A stretch of DNA of 64,000 bases from an uncultured Granulosicoccaceae bacterium (GTDB lineage: Bacteria > Pseudomonadota > Gammaproteobacteria > Granulosicoccales > Granulosicoccaceae). The stretch is from assembly GCA_937957915.1 (NCBI GenBank), contig CALGNZ010000040.1, positions 54,824 to 118,823 of the forward strand. The letters run 5' to 3'. Below are positions 35,457 through 45,861 of this stretch, one piece after another (the first letter of the stretch is position 1; every line of letters starts with the position of its first letter). A program made the position numbers and the translations under genes. The notes below the pieces were generated by a model. That model worked only from the letters and a program-made list of their open reading frames with translations. It did not search any database and was not told where the DNA came from.

Positions 35457-37943
35457 GTGACTCGTCTAACTGCACTCCTTTACCTGGCAATAGGAATTCT
35501 GCTCAGTTCATGTTCTTCTGAACCAGATGTGTTGTACCAGGACATCAATGGCCTCGTTGTCATTGAAGCCGAAACGTGGTCATCAAAAAAGGATTCCAGC
35601 ACCCGAACGTGGATCGAATCATCGTCGTGGGACATCGACACGATTGCCAAACTCGGTACTTTGCAACCCGACGCTGAATCGATTAACTCCGCAAAAAATC
35701 GCAACCCGACCGCTGTATACGACATCTACTTCGAAGCAACCGGCCCCTACTATCTTTGGGTCAGGGCCAGGTTAACTACTGCGAGCGCCAGTGCAGTACT
35801 CAATCTGAGCCTCGAACCTTCTTCAGGCAGTGACGCCATACAAATCGCAGAATTCAGTGATCAATGGCAGTGGATTGCACTGGGCATCAATCAAAATGCT
35901 CTATCAGTTACTGTTGCGAACAGCGGCAGACAGTCGCTCAGGATGACAGCGAATACCAGCGCGTTGCTCGTGGACAAGATTATCCTGACCGCTCAACCCG
36001 ATTACCTGCCCGCTGGCAATGGCCCGGCTGCTACTCTGATTGTTACCGACGCACCGCTCACCGAATCAGGTGACGATAGCGAGCACACCGCTGCTGAGGC
36101 CGCTGCAGATGGTAGCGAAGAAAACACTGATGAAGACGCAACACCTGACGAACGCAATCATTCAGTGACAGAAAACTCAGAGCACGGCATTGCTAATCCA
36201 GGTGGTGCGGTAAATGATCCGTCGACCACGGACAGCGCCGCTGTGGTGCACGATCAGACGGGTGGTGCAAACGCACAGCCACAGGTCACTATATCGGTGG
36301 GCGGCACCCCGACTACTCACACCACGATTATTCTCACCGAGCAATTGCAATTAGTGGCAGACGCGACCGACGACGGCTTACCAACTGCTGCGCTGTACAC
36401 GTACTGGACAAAGGTTACAGGACCCGATGATGTTGCATTCAGCGACCAGACTGCCCGTGACCCGATTGTTCGTTTCGATACCGTTGGCACCTATACCCTA
36501 CAGGTCAGTGCGAACGACACAGAGTTGTATAAAAACGCGATGATTACCATCGACGTTACCGCCAGCACGACAGCAGCTACTGAATCGAACACCTCTAGCG
36601 ATACTGATTCGACAAACGACCAGAACAGCACAACAACACAGCCACAGGCAGACCCGGTCGCCGACAGACAGCCGCCTGCAGTATCCATCAGTGGCGCGGC
36701 TACCGTTGCAACAGGAGTGGCGCTGGAACTCACAGCGACTACTACGGCAGTGTCCGACAGCCCGGTTTATTACTACTGGAATGCGGCGCACAGTGGCAAT
36801 GTGATAACGTTTGACGATCATCAGCAGCAAACAACCAACGTCAGTTTCGATCAACCCGGGCAATACCTTATTCAGGTTACTGTGAGTGACGACATCAGCT
36901 ATATCAACGCCACTCATGAGATCACGGTTACCAGCTCATTGAATGCAGAGGCAGTTGTCACAAACGATCAAAGTGTTGTTGACTCACAAACCGATAATCA
37001 CACCGAACAATCGCAGGCAAATCTGACAAACAGCAACGTCGGCGCTGCCCACCGGTGGCATCAGGCTTCCAGTCAGGGTGCTGCTGCAAAGCGGCACGAA
37101 ACCAGTGGCGTTGCTGTAAACGGCAAGATGTACGTCATTGGCGGGCGCGGACACCAGCCAATTGATGTTTATGACACCGCCAGTAATACATGGTCTCAAG
37201 CTGCCAGGCCACCGCTGGAAATGCATCACTTTCAAGCCGTCGCCATCGACCACATCATTTATGTCGTGGGTGCAGCAACATGCTGTTATCCGGTAGAGAT
37301 TAATATTCCCAACGTCTATCAGTTTGATACAAACAGCGGACAATGGAGCAAGGGCGCGGCAATACCCGGCAATCGTTTGCGCGGCTCAACGGCTGCCGCT
37401 GTTTACAATAAAAAAATATATATAGTTGGTGGCAATACCAAGGGCCACTCCGGTGGTGCCGTCAACTGGTTTGACGAATTTGATCCGGCTACCGGGCAGT
37501 GGAAGGCGCTTGCCAATGCGCCCGACGCCAGAGATCACGCAACCATCGCAGTCGTTGGCGATCAGCTGGTTGTAGCTGGTGGCAGACGCAGCAACTTCCC
37601 CGATACTTTCGGTAATACGGTCGGCAGAACTAATGTTTACGATCTTAAACAGCAGCGTTGGCAAACAGCAGCGAATATCCCAACGCAACGTGCAGGCACA
37701 ATGGCGGTTGGCGTTGGTAGCGAGCTCATTGTCATCGGTGGTGAATCGCTAGCCAGCAACAATGCCCACAATGCCGTAGAAGCTTTCGATATATTCACAG
37801 GCACCTGGCGCCGCTTAAACCCGTTACCGACGCCACGGCATGGTGGAGCCGCGGCCGTTATTGACAGTCAAATTCACGTTGTAGCAGGTTCAATGCAACT
37901 TGGCGGAGCGCCAGAGACCAACGCCCACGAAATATTGAAATAG
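35457..37943 (+). CDS. Large lipoprotein with carbohydrate-binding-like, PKD-like and Kelch domains
   Basis: 828 residues starting at GTG. A lipoprotein signal (LAIGILLSSC) is followed by a beta-sandwich region of the carbohydrate-binding-module type (VVIEAETWSS ... YYLWVRARL). Two PKD/Ig-like repeats come next (about 275-370 and 400-490), separated by D/S/T/N-rich linkers. From ~530 five Kelch repeats form a beta-propeller (MYVIGGRGHQPIDVYDTASNTWSQ, IYIVGGNTKGHSGG, LVVAGGRRSNFP, LIVIGGESLAS, IHVVAGS). It is probably a surface or periplasmic adhesin or glycan-binding protein. Confidence 0.8.
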   Translation: MTRLTALLYLAIGILLSSCSSEPDVLYQDINGLVVIEAETWSSKKDSSTRTWIESSSWDIDTIAKLGTLQPDAESINSAKNRNPTAVYDIYFEATGPYYLWVRARLTTASASAVLNLSLEPSSGSDAIQIAEFSDQWQWIALGINQNALSVTVANSGRQSLRMTANTSALLVDKIILTAQPDYLPAGNGPAATLIVTDAPLTESGDDSEHTAAEAAADGSEENTDEDATPDERNHSVTENSEHGIANPGGAVNDPSTTDSAAVVHDQTGGANAQPQVTISVGGTPTTHTTIILTEQLQLVADATDDGLPTAALYTYWTKVTGPDDVAFSDQTARDPIVRFDTVGTYTLQVSANDTELYKNAMITIDVTASTTAATESNTSSDTDSTNDQNSTTTQPQADPVADRQPPAVSISGAATVATGVALELTATTTAVSDSPVYYYWNAAHSGNVITFDDHQQQTTNVSFDQPGQYLIQVTVSDDISYINATHEITVTSSLNAEAVVTNDQSVVDSQTDNHTEQSQANLTNSNVGAAHRWHQASSQGAAAKRHETSGVAVNGKMYVIGGRGHQPIDVYDTASNTWSQAARPPLEMHHFQAVAIDHIIYVVGAATCCYPVEINIPNVYQFDTNSGQWSKGAAIPGNRLRGSTAAAVYNKKIYIVGGNTKGHSGGAVNWFDEFDPATGQWKALANAPDARDHATIAVVGDQLVVAGGRRSNFPDTFGNTVGRTNVYDLKQQRWQTAANIPTQRAGTMAVGVGSELIVIGGESLASNNAHNAVEAFDIFTGTWRRLNPLPTPRHGGAAAVIDSQIHVVAGSMQLGGAPETNAHEILK

Positions 37944-38088
37944 CTGTTTGAAGATTAGTTGGTAAACTAACGCTGGTTTTACAACTAAAACAGCCATTGT
38001 CATCAGATGCGCCCCGCTATGACAGCACCGACTTGCTGGCCATCGGCAATGTCTCATCTGACTGACTGCCAGCCCAGGAGCACAAGCG

Positions 38089-38682
38089 GTGTCGGACATT
38101 CAAACTATCAAGGCGAGGCGCGGTAAAGCCGTCGCCGTTAATAAAGGCCAGGCTTTAAAGATAATCAACACCCACGGACATCAGGTGGTCGACTTCTGGG
38201 CATTCGTAGCGAGCCATCTGACCGAGCACTCCGGAATGGAGCAATGCCGTGCAACCTGGCTGAAAATGTGCCCTGATGTGGGTGACCACTTATATTCAAA
38301 CCGACGGCGTCCGCTCATGACACTTGAGGCCGACACTTCCCCAGGCCGACACGACACCGTCATGGCACCCTGCGACAACGAGCGCTACGGTTTACTCGGT
38401 TGCAACGAGTATCACGACAACTGTAAAGACAATATGCACGCAGCCCTGCTCGAGCTCGGCCACACAGTGCCTTTCACACCCGGCTCGATGAATCTTTTTA
38501 TGAACATCCCGTGGCAGCCCGATGGCGCGTTGTCATTCGACGCACCGCTATCGTCGCCGGGCGATTATGTGATCTGGCGCGCGCAGATCGACTGCATCGC
38601 TGTCATGTCTTGTTGCCCGCAAGATATCCTTGATATAAATAATAAAAATACAGTCGAGGCTCACTATCAAGTGCTGGACTAG
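38089..38682 (+). CDS. DUF1989 / urea carboxylase-associated family protein
   Basis: 197 residues starting at GTG, with CAGGAG 15 bases upstream. ARRGKAVAVNKGQALKIINTHGHQVVDFWAF, YSNRRRPLMTLEADTSPGRHDTVMAPCDNERYGLLGC and the NIPWQPDGALSFDAPLSSPGDYVIWRAQIDCIAVMSCCPQD ending are the DUF1989 pattern. Relatives accompany urea carboxylase and other amide or guanidine-type catabolic genes, and have conserved Cys/His positions suggesting metal binding. No such partner is adjacent here. Confidence 0.85.
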   Translation: MSDIQTIKARRGKAVAVNKGQALKIINTHGHQVVDFWAFVASHLTEHSGMEQCRATWLKMCPDVGDHLYSNRRRPLMTLEADTSPGRHDTVMAPCDNERYGLLGCNEYHDNCKDNMHAALLELGHTVPFTPGSMNLFMNIPWQPDGALSFDAPLSSPGDYVIWRAQIDCIAVMSCCPQDILDINNKNTVEAHYQVLD

Positions 38683-38683
38683 G

Positions 38684-38746
38684 CGCTGTTTTGGGACTGC
38701 CAGGTGTTGTTTTGGGATTGCCAGTTGCTGTTTTGATACTGAGTGT
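38684..38746 (+). repeat. Imperfect 21-bp tandem repeat
   Basis: About three copies of GCTGTTTTGGGACTGCCAGGT (38684-38704, 38705-38725, then a weaker third copy to 38746) lie just after the DUF1989 stop codon. No function is evident. Confidence 0.65.
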
Positions 38747-38826
38747 TGGCCCCGATCTTGTGCACTGTTGGTAACTTTACCGGTTGTTACTTGACTGACG
38801 CCAATCGCTCGTCATACCCTACAGAC

Positions 38827-38877
38827 ATGAAATTCGCCAACTGCAATCGATTACTCCTTATCAACCCGGCGGCCTGA
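38827..38877 (+). CDS. leuL: Probable leucine leader peptide
   Basis: A 16-codon frame MKFANCNRLLLINPAA ends at TGA 38875-38877. Three consecutive leucine codons (TTA CTC CTT) and an isoleucine codon, just before a very strong hairpin that overlaps the stop codon, is the layout of attenuation leaders of branched-chain amino-acid operons. leuA follows at 39286. There is no obvious ribosome binding site and the distance to leuA (~410 bases) is longer than in enterobacterial leuL, so the call is tentative. Confidence 0.45.
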   Translation: MKFANCNRLLLINPAA

Positions 38878-38888
38878 GGCCTCCGGGT
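38865..38888 (+). promoter_or_regulatory. Attenuator-type hairpin in the leuA leader
   Basis: ACCCGG-c-GGCC-TGA-GGCC-t-CCGGGT is a ten-base-pair G/C-rich stem that contains the stop codon of the leader peptide in its loop. No T-run follows, so it is likelier a pause or alternative hairpin than the terminator itself. A second stem (AGGCTGTC/GACAGCCT, about 39207-39233) lies nearer leuA. Confidence 0.45.
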
Positions 38889-39171
38889 AAGCTCTACCTG
38901 CATCCCGCCAGCCGGGCTCTGCCGAACCAGCAAATCGACTTACAGCAACACAACCAGCCACCGGCGAAGGCACCGAGATGACAAATCTCCCCCCTGCAAC
39001 ACATTTCCAACCTATTGGCCTGAACCCCGTTAACACGGCTTTTCGACGCCTCGCGCTAAACGCAGCCGCTGATCCGTGGGGTTGTCAACGTACTCTCAAT
39101 TGCACGCAACGCCCTACACTGGCCCACGGGCAACTACCCTTCGACGCTACTGCATTTGTTGGTCTTCCTGA

Positions 39172-41031
<1,860 letters not shown>

Positions 41032-41132
41032 CTCTGCTCTGTGGCAGAGTTGCCTGTGACCCGACTGCGCGTAAACACTGTTGTTAAGCGCTCAGGTTAC
41101 GGACGTCGCGGAGGTGCAAGTATTTTTGTTAA

Positions 41133-41158
41133 CGTCGCTGGCAATAAAGCCAGCGGCG
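41133..41158. terminator. Hairpin between leuA and the convergent PrcB-like gene
   Basis: CGTCGCTGGC-AATAAA-GCCAGCGGCG forms a ten-base-pair stem with one wobble pair. It lies about 100 bases after leuA and 120 bases after the end of the minus-strand gene, so it could serve both. T-runs lie only on its left side. Confidence 0.4.
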
Positions 41159-41277
41159 ATACGGGGAGTATACGAATAGAAGGGTGACCGCAGGAATTCA
41201 ATTCCCGGCTTGTATAGCACTGAATCAGAGAGCGCGAAAGTTGTCTGCAGCGAACTATATCGCTATAAACAAACAAG

Positions 41278-41802
41278 CTATTCGCACAACTCGACGTGTT
41301 GTACTTCAATAAACTCAATTGGTTTATTCGTCTGCACCAGCACAAATTCATAAGGGTTACTTTGCGCCTGAGTTGTCAGGCACCCATCAGCTGGTGTAAC
41401 GAGCTCGAATCGCATAACCACTTTATCTTCGTATTCCTCGGCGCTTGTTGCCCCGATGGCATATCCACCACTGGCCTGAGTGCCCATTGTCGCTACCACT
41501 ATCGAGTCAGCGGCAAAATCAATCTCGGCGGGAAACTCAATCGAGTAATTCTTCAGTTCCGACGCATATGACACAGCATCAGTGAGCACCAGAAAATTTC
41601 TGTATGTCGGACGATCATCGATGTTGTAGTCGGCTTTATGCAACACCCGGAAAGATACCTCTCCGAGTGGTTCAGGCGGCGCCTCGTCTGTCTCTGGCAC
41701 CTCCGCCAGGCCACTGTCACGATCAACCATCGCGCACGATGCCAGGGCACCTTGCGACAGTACTAAAGCGAGCAGCAATCGGCGAGTATAGAATCTCTTC
41801 AT
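41278..41802 (-). CDS. Lipoprotein with PrcB-like C-terminal domain
   Basis: 174 residues. An N-terminal signal with lipobox-like ALASC precedes a mature part. That part has DFAADSIVVATMGTQASGGYAIGATSAEEYEDKVVMRFELVTPADGCLTTQAQSNPYEFVLV, the PrcB_C pattern (M-G-x-x-x-S/T-G-G-Y, then P-x-x-G-C-x-x-x-x-x-x-x-P-Y). PrcB modulates a surface protease in Treponema; here only an envelope role can be suggested. Confidence 0.75.
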   Translation of the reverse strand: MKRFYTRRLLLALVLSQGALASCAMVDRDSGLAEVPETDEAPPEPLGEVSFRVLHKADYNIDDRPTYRNFLVLTDAVSYASELKNYSIEFPAEIDFAADSIVVATMGTQASGGYAIGATSAEEYEDKVVMRFELVTPADGCLTTQAQSNPYEFVLVQTNKPIEFIEVQHVELCE

Positions 41803-41914
41803 GGCTCTATTTCAATCTGAAGTAACCACTCAGTGTAGCAGGCCACTGCAACTAATTGTGTACACAAATAACTTCTCGGCAACACCTGCAGAGCGAGCGC
41901 TGCAAAGCAGCAAC

Positions 41915-43771
41915 TCAGTGCAAACCAATACCAAGCCTGGCACTGAGAATCGCCTGCAGTTGTGACGCATTCAGAGGCTTGTGATAGACGCTGAACCCCG
42001 CCTGCTCAATGTCCCTTTGCCGCTGCTTTGAGTTGTTGGTTGTAACAATGACGACTCGATCCGCGCCGAGCTCCTTAGCCAGTGCACTGCACAATGTGAG
42101 CACCTTTGGCTCCTCACTGAGCCAGTCACCAACTATTGCTAAATCGAATGTATTGCTTTTAACGAGGGAGAAACTCTCCGCCGCCGACGCTGCAAAAACA
42201 CTTCGTCCCCCCAGGTCATTGATATGGGCTGCCAACGCATCTGTATTGCTGCGCTCGTCATCAACCAGCAATATCGTCTTTCCCTGCAAGTTTATTTTTG
42301 GCACTGCAAGCGATAATTCCTTGCTCAGAATCTCCCGAACCGACTGCCCCGCAACAACAGGGAGCGGCCGATCATTAACCTCATCTTCGATGGGCTCAAC
42401 CGGCACAATCAACGTAAATAGAGTGCCCTGTCCTACCGTTGAATCCACAAACAGTTCAATGCCAAGCGCCTCAGTAATTCTGCTCACGATCGACAAACCC
42501 AGCCCGGCACCAGGCACACCGGCTTGAGGCTGATTTTGCAGCTGCACAAATTCGCCAAAAATTTTAGGTAAATCTTCTTTGCGAATTCCGACTCCGTTAT
42601 CCTGAACTTCAACAATGACCCAATCAGGTTGACTATCAAGACGTATGTCCACGATTTTGCCACCAAACTTTACTGCGTTATCCAGTAGATTGCCCAGTAC
42701 TCGTCCAAACAGCACGGAGTCAGATACAACGATGGCAGGCATGCCGTGAAACCTGATTTCAACATGGTGTTCGGCAGCCACAGCCTCCGCGTTTTCTACC
42801 ACGATTCGACATAGCGCTGTTAAATCGAACTTGTTTCGATGTATCTCCATGTCATTGGCATCGTAGCGAGAAAGATCAACAAACCCTTCGAATTGTCGCT
42901 CGAGCAACCCCACACACGCCTCAATTTTATCTATAACACTCTCGTACACCTGATCATTGGTGGAAACGTTTTTTAGCGATTGAAGTAAATAGGTCAGCGC
43001 GTTTATCGGCTGCCCCATGTCGTGACTGACAGTCGCGATAAAGTGACTCTTGGAGCGGTTGGCTTCCAGAGCTGACTGCAGTGCGTCTTCTACCAATGTG
43101 CGATTTTCAATTAGTCTGTCGTTGTAGGCCTTGTTCTCCAGCCGTATCCTCACTGACTCTACGATAAAGGCACGGTTGCGCAGGGCAAAGGTGTACAACA
43201 AAACAAAAAGACAAGACAGCAGCAACACCATGGCGTAGTCCGTGCGATTACCCAGGCCCGCCCAAAACAGGATCGCAGGCCCCAATATGACCGCAAGAAA
43301 AACCAACAGGTGTCGTGTCTGTGTGGCAGAGTTGATGGTGGTGCCGGTTGCATAAACGCAACTGAGTACGCTAATCGCCAAAACCGTTCGCTCATCACCT
43401 GGCAGGCCGACCATCCAAAAACTCATGCCAAGCCAGAGGCACACCACCAGGCCGGTAACAACCAGACTCATCTCATTGAATAACAATTTGGCTGGAGAGG
43501 CTACATCCAGTGATCGTCGAACAGACTCGTACACGTAAGCTCTGATGATCGTCAATACGCTAAAGCACGCGTACCACATCAGCAGCGCATGAGAATCGGT
43601 CCTGTTCCACAGAGAAAAAACGTAGGCGACACCAACTACAGACACCAGACCGAAGGACACAAGATTCTGGTAGGTACGTATTTCCTGACACAACCGTCGA
43701 GTTTCACGTGCCAGATCATCACGCTCCAGGCGCGATCTCGTCTCGCCTGCCACCAACTCTGCGAATTTCAA
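41915..43771 (-). CDS. Hybrid sensor histidine kinase with degenerate receiver
   Basis: 618 residues. About six membrane helices (40-200) are followed by a coiled-coil linker, and then the dimerisation/phosphoacceptor helix KSHFIATVSHDMGQPINAL with H250. The ATPase domain has N, G1 and G2 boxes (LGNLLDNAVKF, VQDNGVGI, GAGLGLSIVSRI). The C-terminal receiver begins ILLVDDERSN and keeps the lysine (YHKPLN). The usual phospho-aspartate position reads FDLAIVGDW, where glycine stands at the normal spacing and Asp one residue later. The receiver may therefore be non-canonical. No cognate regulator gene adjoins. Confidence 0.88.
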   Translation of the reverse strand: MKFAELVAGETRSRLERDDLARETRRLCQEIRTYQNLVSFGLVSVVGVAYVFSLWNRTDSHALLMWYACFSVLTIIRAYVYESVRRSLDVASPAKLLFNEMSLVVTGLVVCLWLGMSFWMVGLPGDERTVLAISVLSCVYATGTTINSATQTRHLLVFLAVILGPAILFWAGLGNRTDYAMVLLLSCLFVLLYTFALRNRAFIVESVRIRLENKAYNDRLIENRTLVEDALQSALEANRSKSHFIATVSHDMGQPINALTYLLQSLKNVSTNDQVYESVIDKIEACVGLLERQFEGFVDLSRYDANDMEIHRNKFDLTALCRIVVENAEAVAAEHHVEIRFHGMPAIVVSDSVLFGRVLGNLLDNAVKFGGKIVDIRLDSQPDWVIVEVQDNGVGIRKEDLPKIFGEFVQLQNQPQAGVPGAGLGLSIVSRITEALGIELFVDSTVGQGTLFTLIVPVEPIEDEVNDRPLPVVAGQSVREILSKELSLAVPKINLQGKTILLVDDERSNTDALAAHINDLGGRSVFAASAAESFSLVKSNTFDLAIVGDWLSEEPKVLTLCSALAKELGADRVVIVTTNNSKQRQRDIEQAGFSVYHKPLNASQLQAILSARLGIGLH

Positions 43772-44500
43772 TGAATACCCCGGACTACTGGATTTAAAAG
43801 CGCACCGCGGTGGTGATCAAGCGTTTTCCCGGTAGATAAACGCCTGGCTACACCACCCGCCATACTGACGCGACGTATTATGCCAGAGGCGAATTGTGAA
43901 TGTTCTTTACTTCTTATATACCTTAGAGGTGTCGCAGACAGACATACCGACGCAAATCACACTGAACTTGTCTACGGCGATACAATTTCCGCTAACAAGA
44001 CTGGATTATTCATAAGGCGACAAGTAAATATATGCGAAATACTATGCATACAGTTCCAAATCACTTTTTGGGTACCTTTTACAAAATAGCAGTGTATCTT
44101 TTCGACGCCAAAAGAAAATCTGGCGTCACATCTCGGTCCATTCTCCTCGGCACCTTTTTGGTACGTCTGCGGGCCACGTTTCTCAGACGATTGACCGACC
44201 TGTTAAGCCAGATTTCCTCTGCACGCTGAATCCTCATCAATAGTCCAGGCCAGGAGTAAGCCGTCTGCTACGGCCAGAGCCTGCGATTTTGGCAGAGTAA
44301 CGTTGAGTGGCAATGATTTTCAGTCGACGGTGCATAGGTCGACGGTGCATAGACAGAGCGAGTGAGGAGAATCAGCAAACTGGCACAGAGCCGGATTTTC
44401 AAAAACGGAGACGCGCTCGATCGAGCTTCAACTATTCGTTTGTTACCAACTATCGTTACTTAACGATCGGTGCAGGGTGTTTCGGCGCGAGAGGCCAGGG
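43772..44500. other. Long intergenic region
   Basis: 729 bases upstream of the kinase. It has an inverted repeat GACGCCA/TGGCGTC (44104-44110, 44121-44127) and a perfect 15-base tandem duplication GTCGACGGTGCATAG (44324-44353). Short plus-strand frames here lack ribosome binding sites or recognisable domains. No RNA gene was recognised. Confidence 0.4.
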
Positions 44501-44740
44501 TTATAAACCAATCAGGTAGACAGACAACAACCCCAGATAGTAGTGGTACCGCTCGCCCAGTGTCGACTCACATTCTTCAGCACCGTTATCGCACACATCA
44601 GCGCGGATTGGGGTTCTTTCTTCACTGACGGCTACCGTTTTCGGTACTGCTGCACAGCCCGCCACCAGACACACAAGAGTGGCCGCAAGCAGTTGCCGAA
44701 GAGTGATGGAGATCCGACCAATGGTTGTGTGTTGTTGCAT
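44501..44740 (-). CDS. Small lipoprotein of unknown function
   Basis: 79 residues from the ATG at 44740; a GTG seven codons earlier is in frame. The N-terminus is a lipoprotein signal (LRQLLAATLVCLVAGC) with lipobox VAGC. The short mature part has two further cysteines (ADVCDNGAEECESTLGERYHYYLGLLSVYLIGL) and ends hydrophobic. No family was recognised. The lipobox supports a real gene. Confidence 0.55.
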   Translation of the reverse strand: MQQHTTIGRISITLRQLLAATLVCLVAGCAAVPKTVAVSEERTPIRADVCDNGAEECESTLGERYHYYLGLLSVYLIGL

Positions 44741-45147
44741 GTGTGTCTCATGTTTCCACACCCGTCAACGGTGTAGCCTGCGGTTCTGTTGCGTCCGGAA
44801 CGAAAAAAGACATGCCGTCTGCAAGCGCAGCGGCGTTCAATCTGTTGCCCCAGTATCGGCTACTTTCCTGAATAATTGCTTAAGCGACTTCCCGTAATGC
44901 ACATTTCTCACAGTTTGTGACATTAACCGATCATCTGAAATGTGAATGGTTTGTTGATTTTGTCAGCAGGGGAACAGACACTTGCGATAGTTAAACGAAA
45001 CATCGTACAGGTACTTCTCACCGCAATCTGAGGTTGTTGCGAAAACAATTGCCTGAGTGGTGCGAATGCAGAAAACACAGAATCACATCACGGGTGCGCA
45101 GACCAACTCCATTGCCGCTGGCGCGTAGCGATCAAAATTACAGCGGC
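44741..45147. other. Intergenic region
   Basis: 407 bases between the small lipoprotein start and the end of the DUF3726 gene. No gene, clear terminator or RNA motif is seen. Confidence 0.35.
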
Positions 45148-45840
45148 TCAGTCGTTGTCACTGAGACCGGCGCCGGCACCTGATTCTCTGGATTCCTGAG
45201 TTGCTGGCACATAGGTTTGATGAGCCAGCGCCTGCAGCAGTTTTATCGACGCCACATTACCAGTGCCCCGCATTAAACTTATATCGCTACCCCGCCCTGC
45301 TTGCTCAGTTTTATCACCAATCGAAGCTGCTCTCTGCACAGCCAACTGCAAAACCACATCCAGTTTGCCGGCAACGGTCTCGTATACTGGAAAAGGCGCT
45401 ATCACATCACCATCAACACTTACTTCGGCATTGGTCATTCTGAGTGTTAACGGCACACCCAGCGTCGCCACAAACGGCAACAAAATGAGAGGGCTGGCTA
45501 CCGAAGTCAAAGTGACTGTCGACTCTTTTTCAACTACAGCTGGCCCCAGGTCAGACAGAAACGCACCGCAAACCACAGGACAAAGCAGCGTCGAAGATCC
45601 AACCCATCTCTCAGGCCAACTGGACGATTTGATGTTCGGGGAAAGTTGCTCGTGAGTCAGGTCTGCAATCTGGTTTAGCAGCGCAGCAAACGCATCGAGT
45701 GCGGGTAAGCGTTTGGCTGTCAGCCATGCCGCCGCCTTACCCGCTTCCTGTGCCATTCCCCAGCTGAAACCTGCACCACGGTAAGCTTTCAACACCAGCG
45801 ATTCGACTTCGCCAATAGCAAACGACGGGGCAGTATTCAT
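45148..45840 (-). CDS. DUF3726 family protein
   Basis: 230 residues. The N-terminus AIGEVESLVLKAYRGAGFSWGMAQEAGKAAAWLTAKRLPALDAF matches the DUF3726 opening (E-V-E-x-x-x-x-K-A-x-R-G-A-G-x-x-W-G-x-A-E-E-A-G-K). The function is unknown. It lies 21 bases after a 586-residue gene and close to an M19 dipeptidase, all on the minus strand. A similar trio occurs, from memory, in marine alpha- and gammaproteobacteria, which suggests a shared pathway. Confidence 0.72.
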   Translation of the reverse strand: MNTAPSFAIGEVESLVLKAYRGAGFSWGMAQEAGKAAAWLTAKRLPALDAFAALLNQIADLTHEQLSPNIKSSSWPERWVGSSTLLCPVVCGAFLSDLGPAVVEKESTVTLTSVASPLILLPFVATLGVPLTLRMTNAEVSVDGDVIAPFPVYETVAGKLDVVLQLAVQRAASIGDKTEQAGRGSDISLMRGTGNVASIKLLQALAHQTYVPATQESRESGAGAGLSDND

Positions 45841-45861
45841 CTGGCAAGTTTGCCCGTAAAG

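Noticed and set aside
44032..44229. 65-codon plus-strand frame upstream of the small lipoprotein
   Set aside because: No ribosome binding site or domain; contains an inverted repeat instead.
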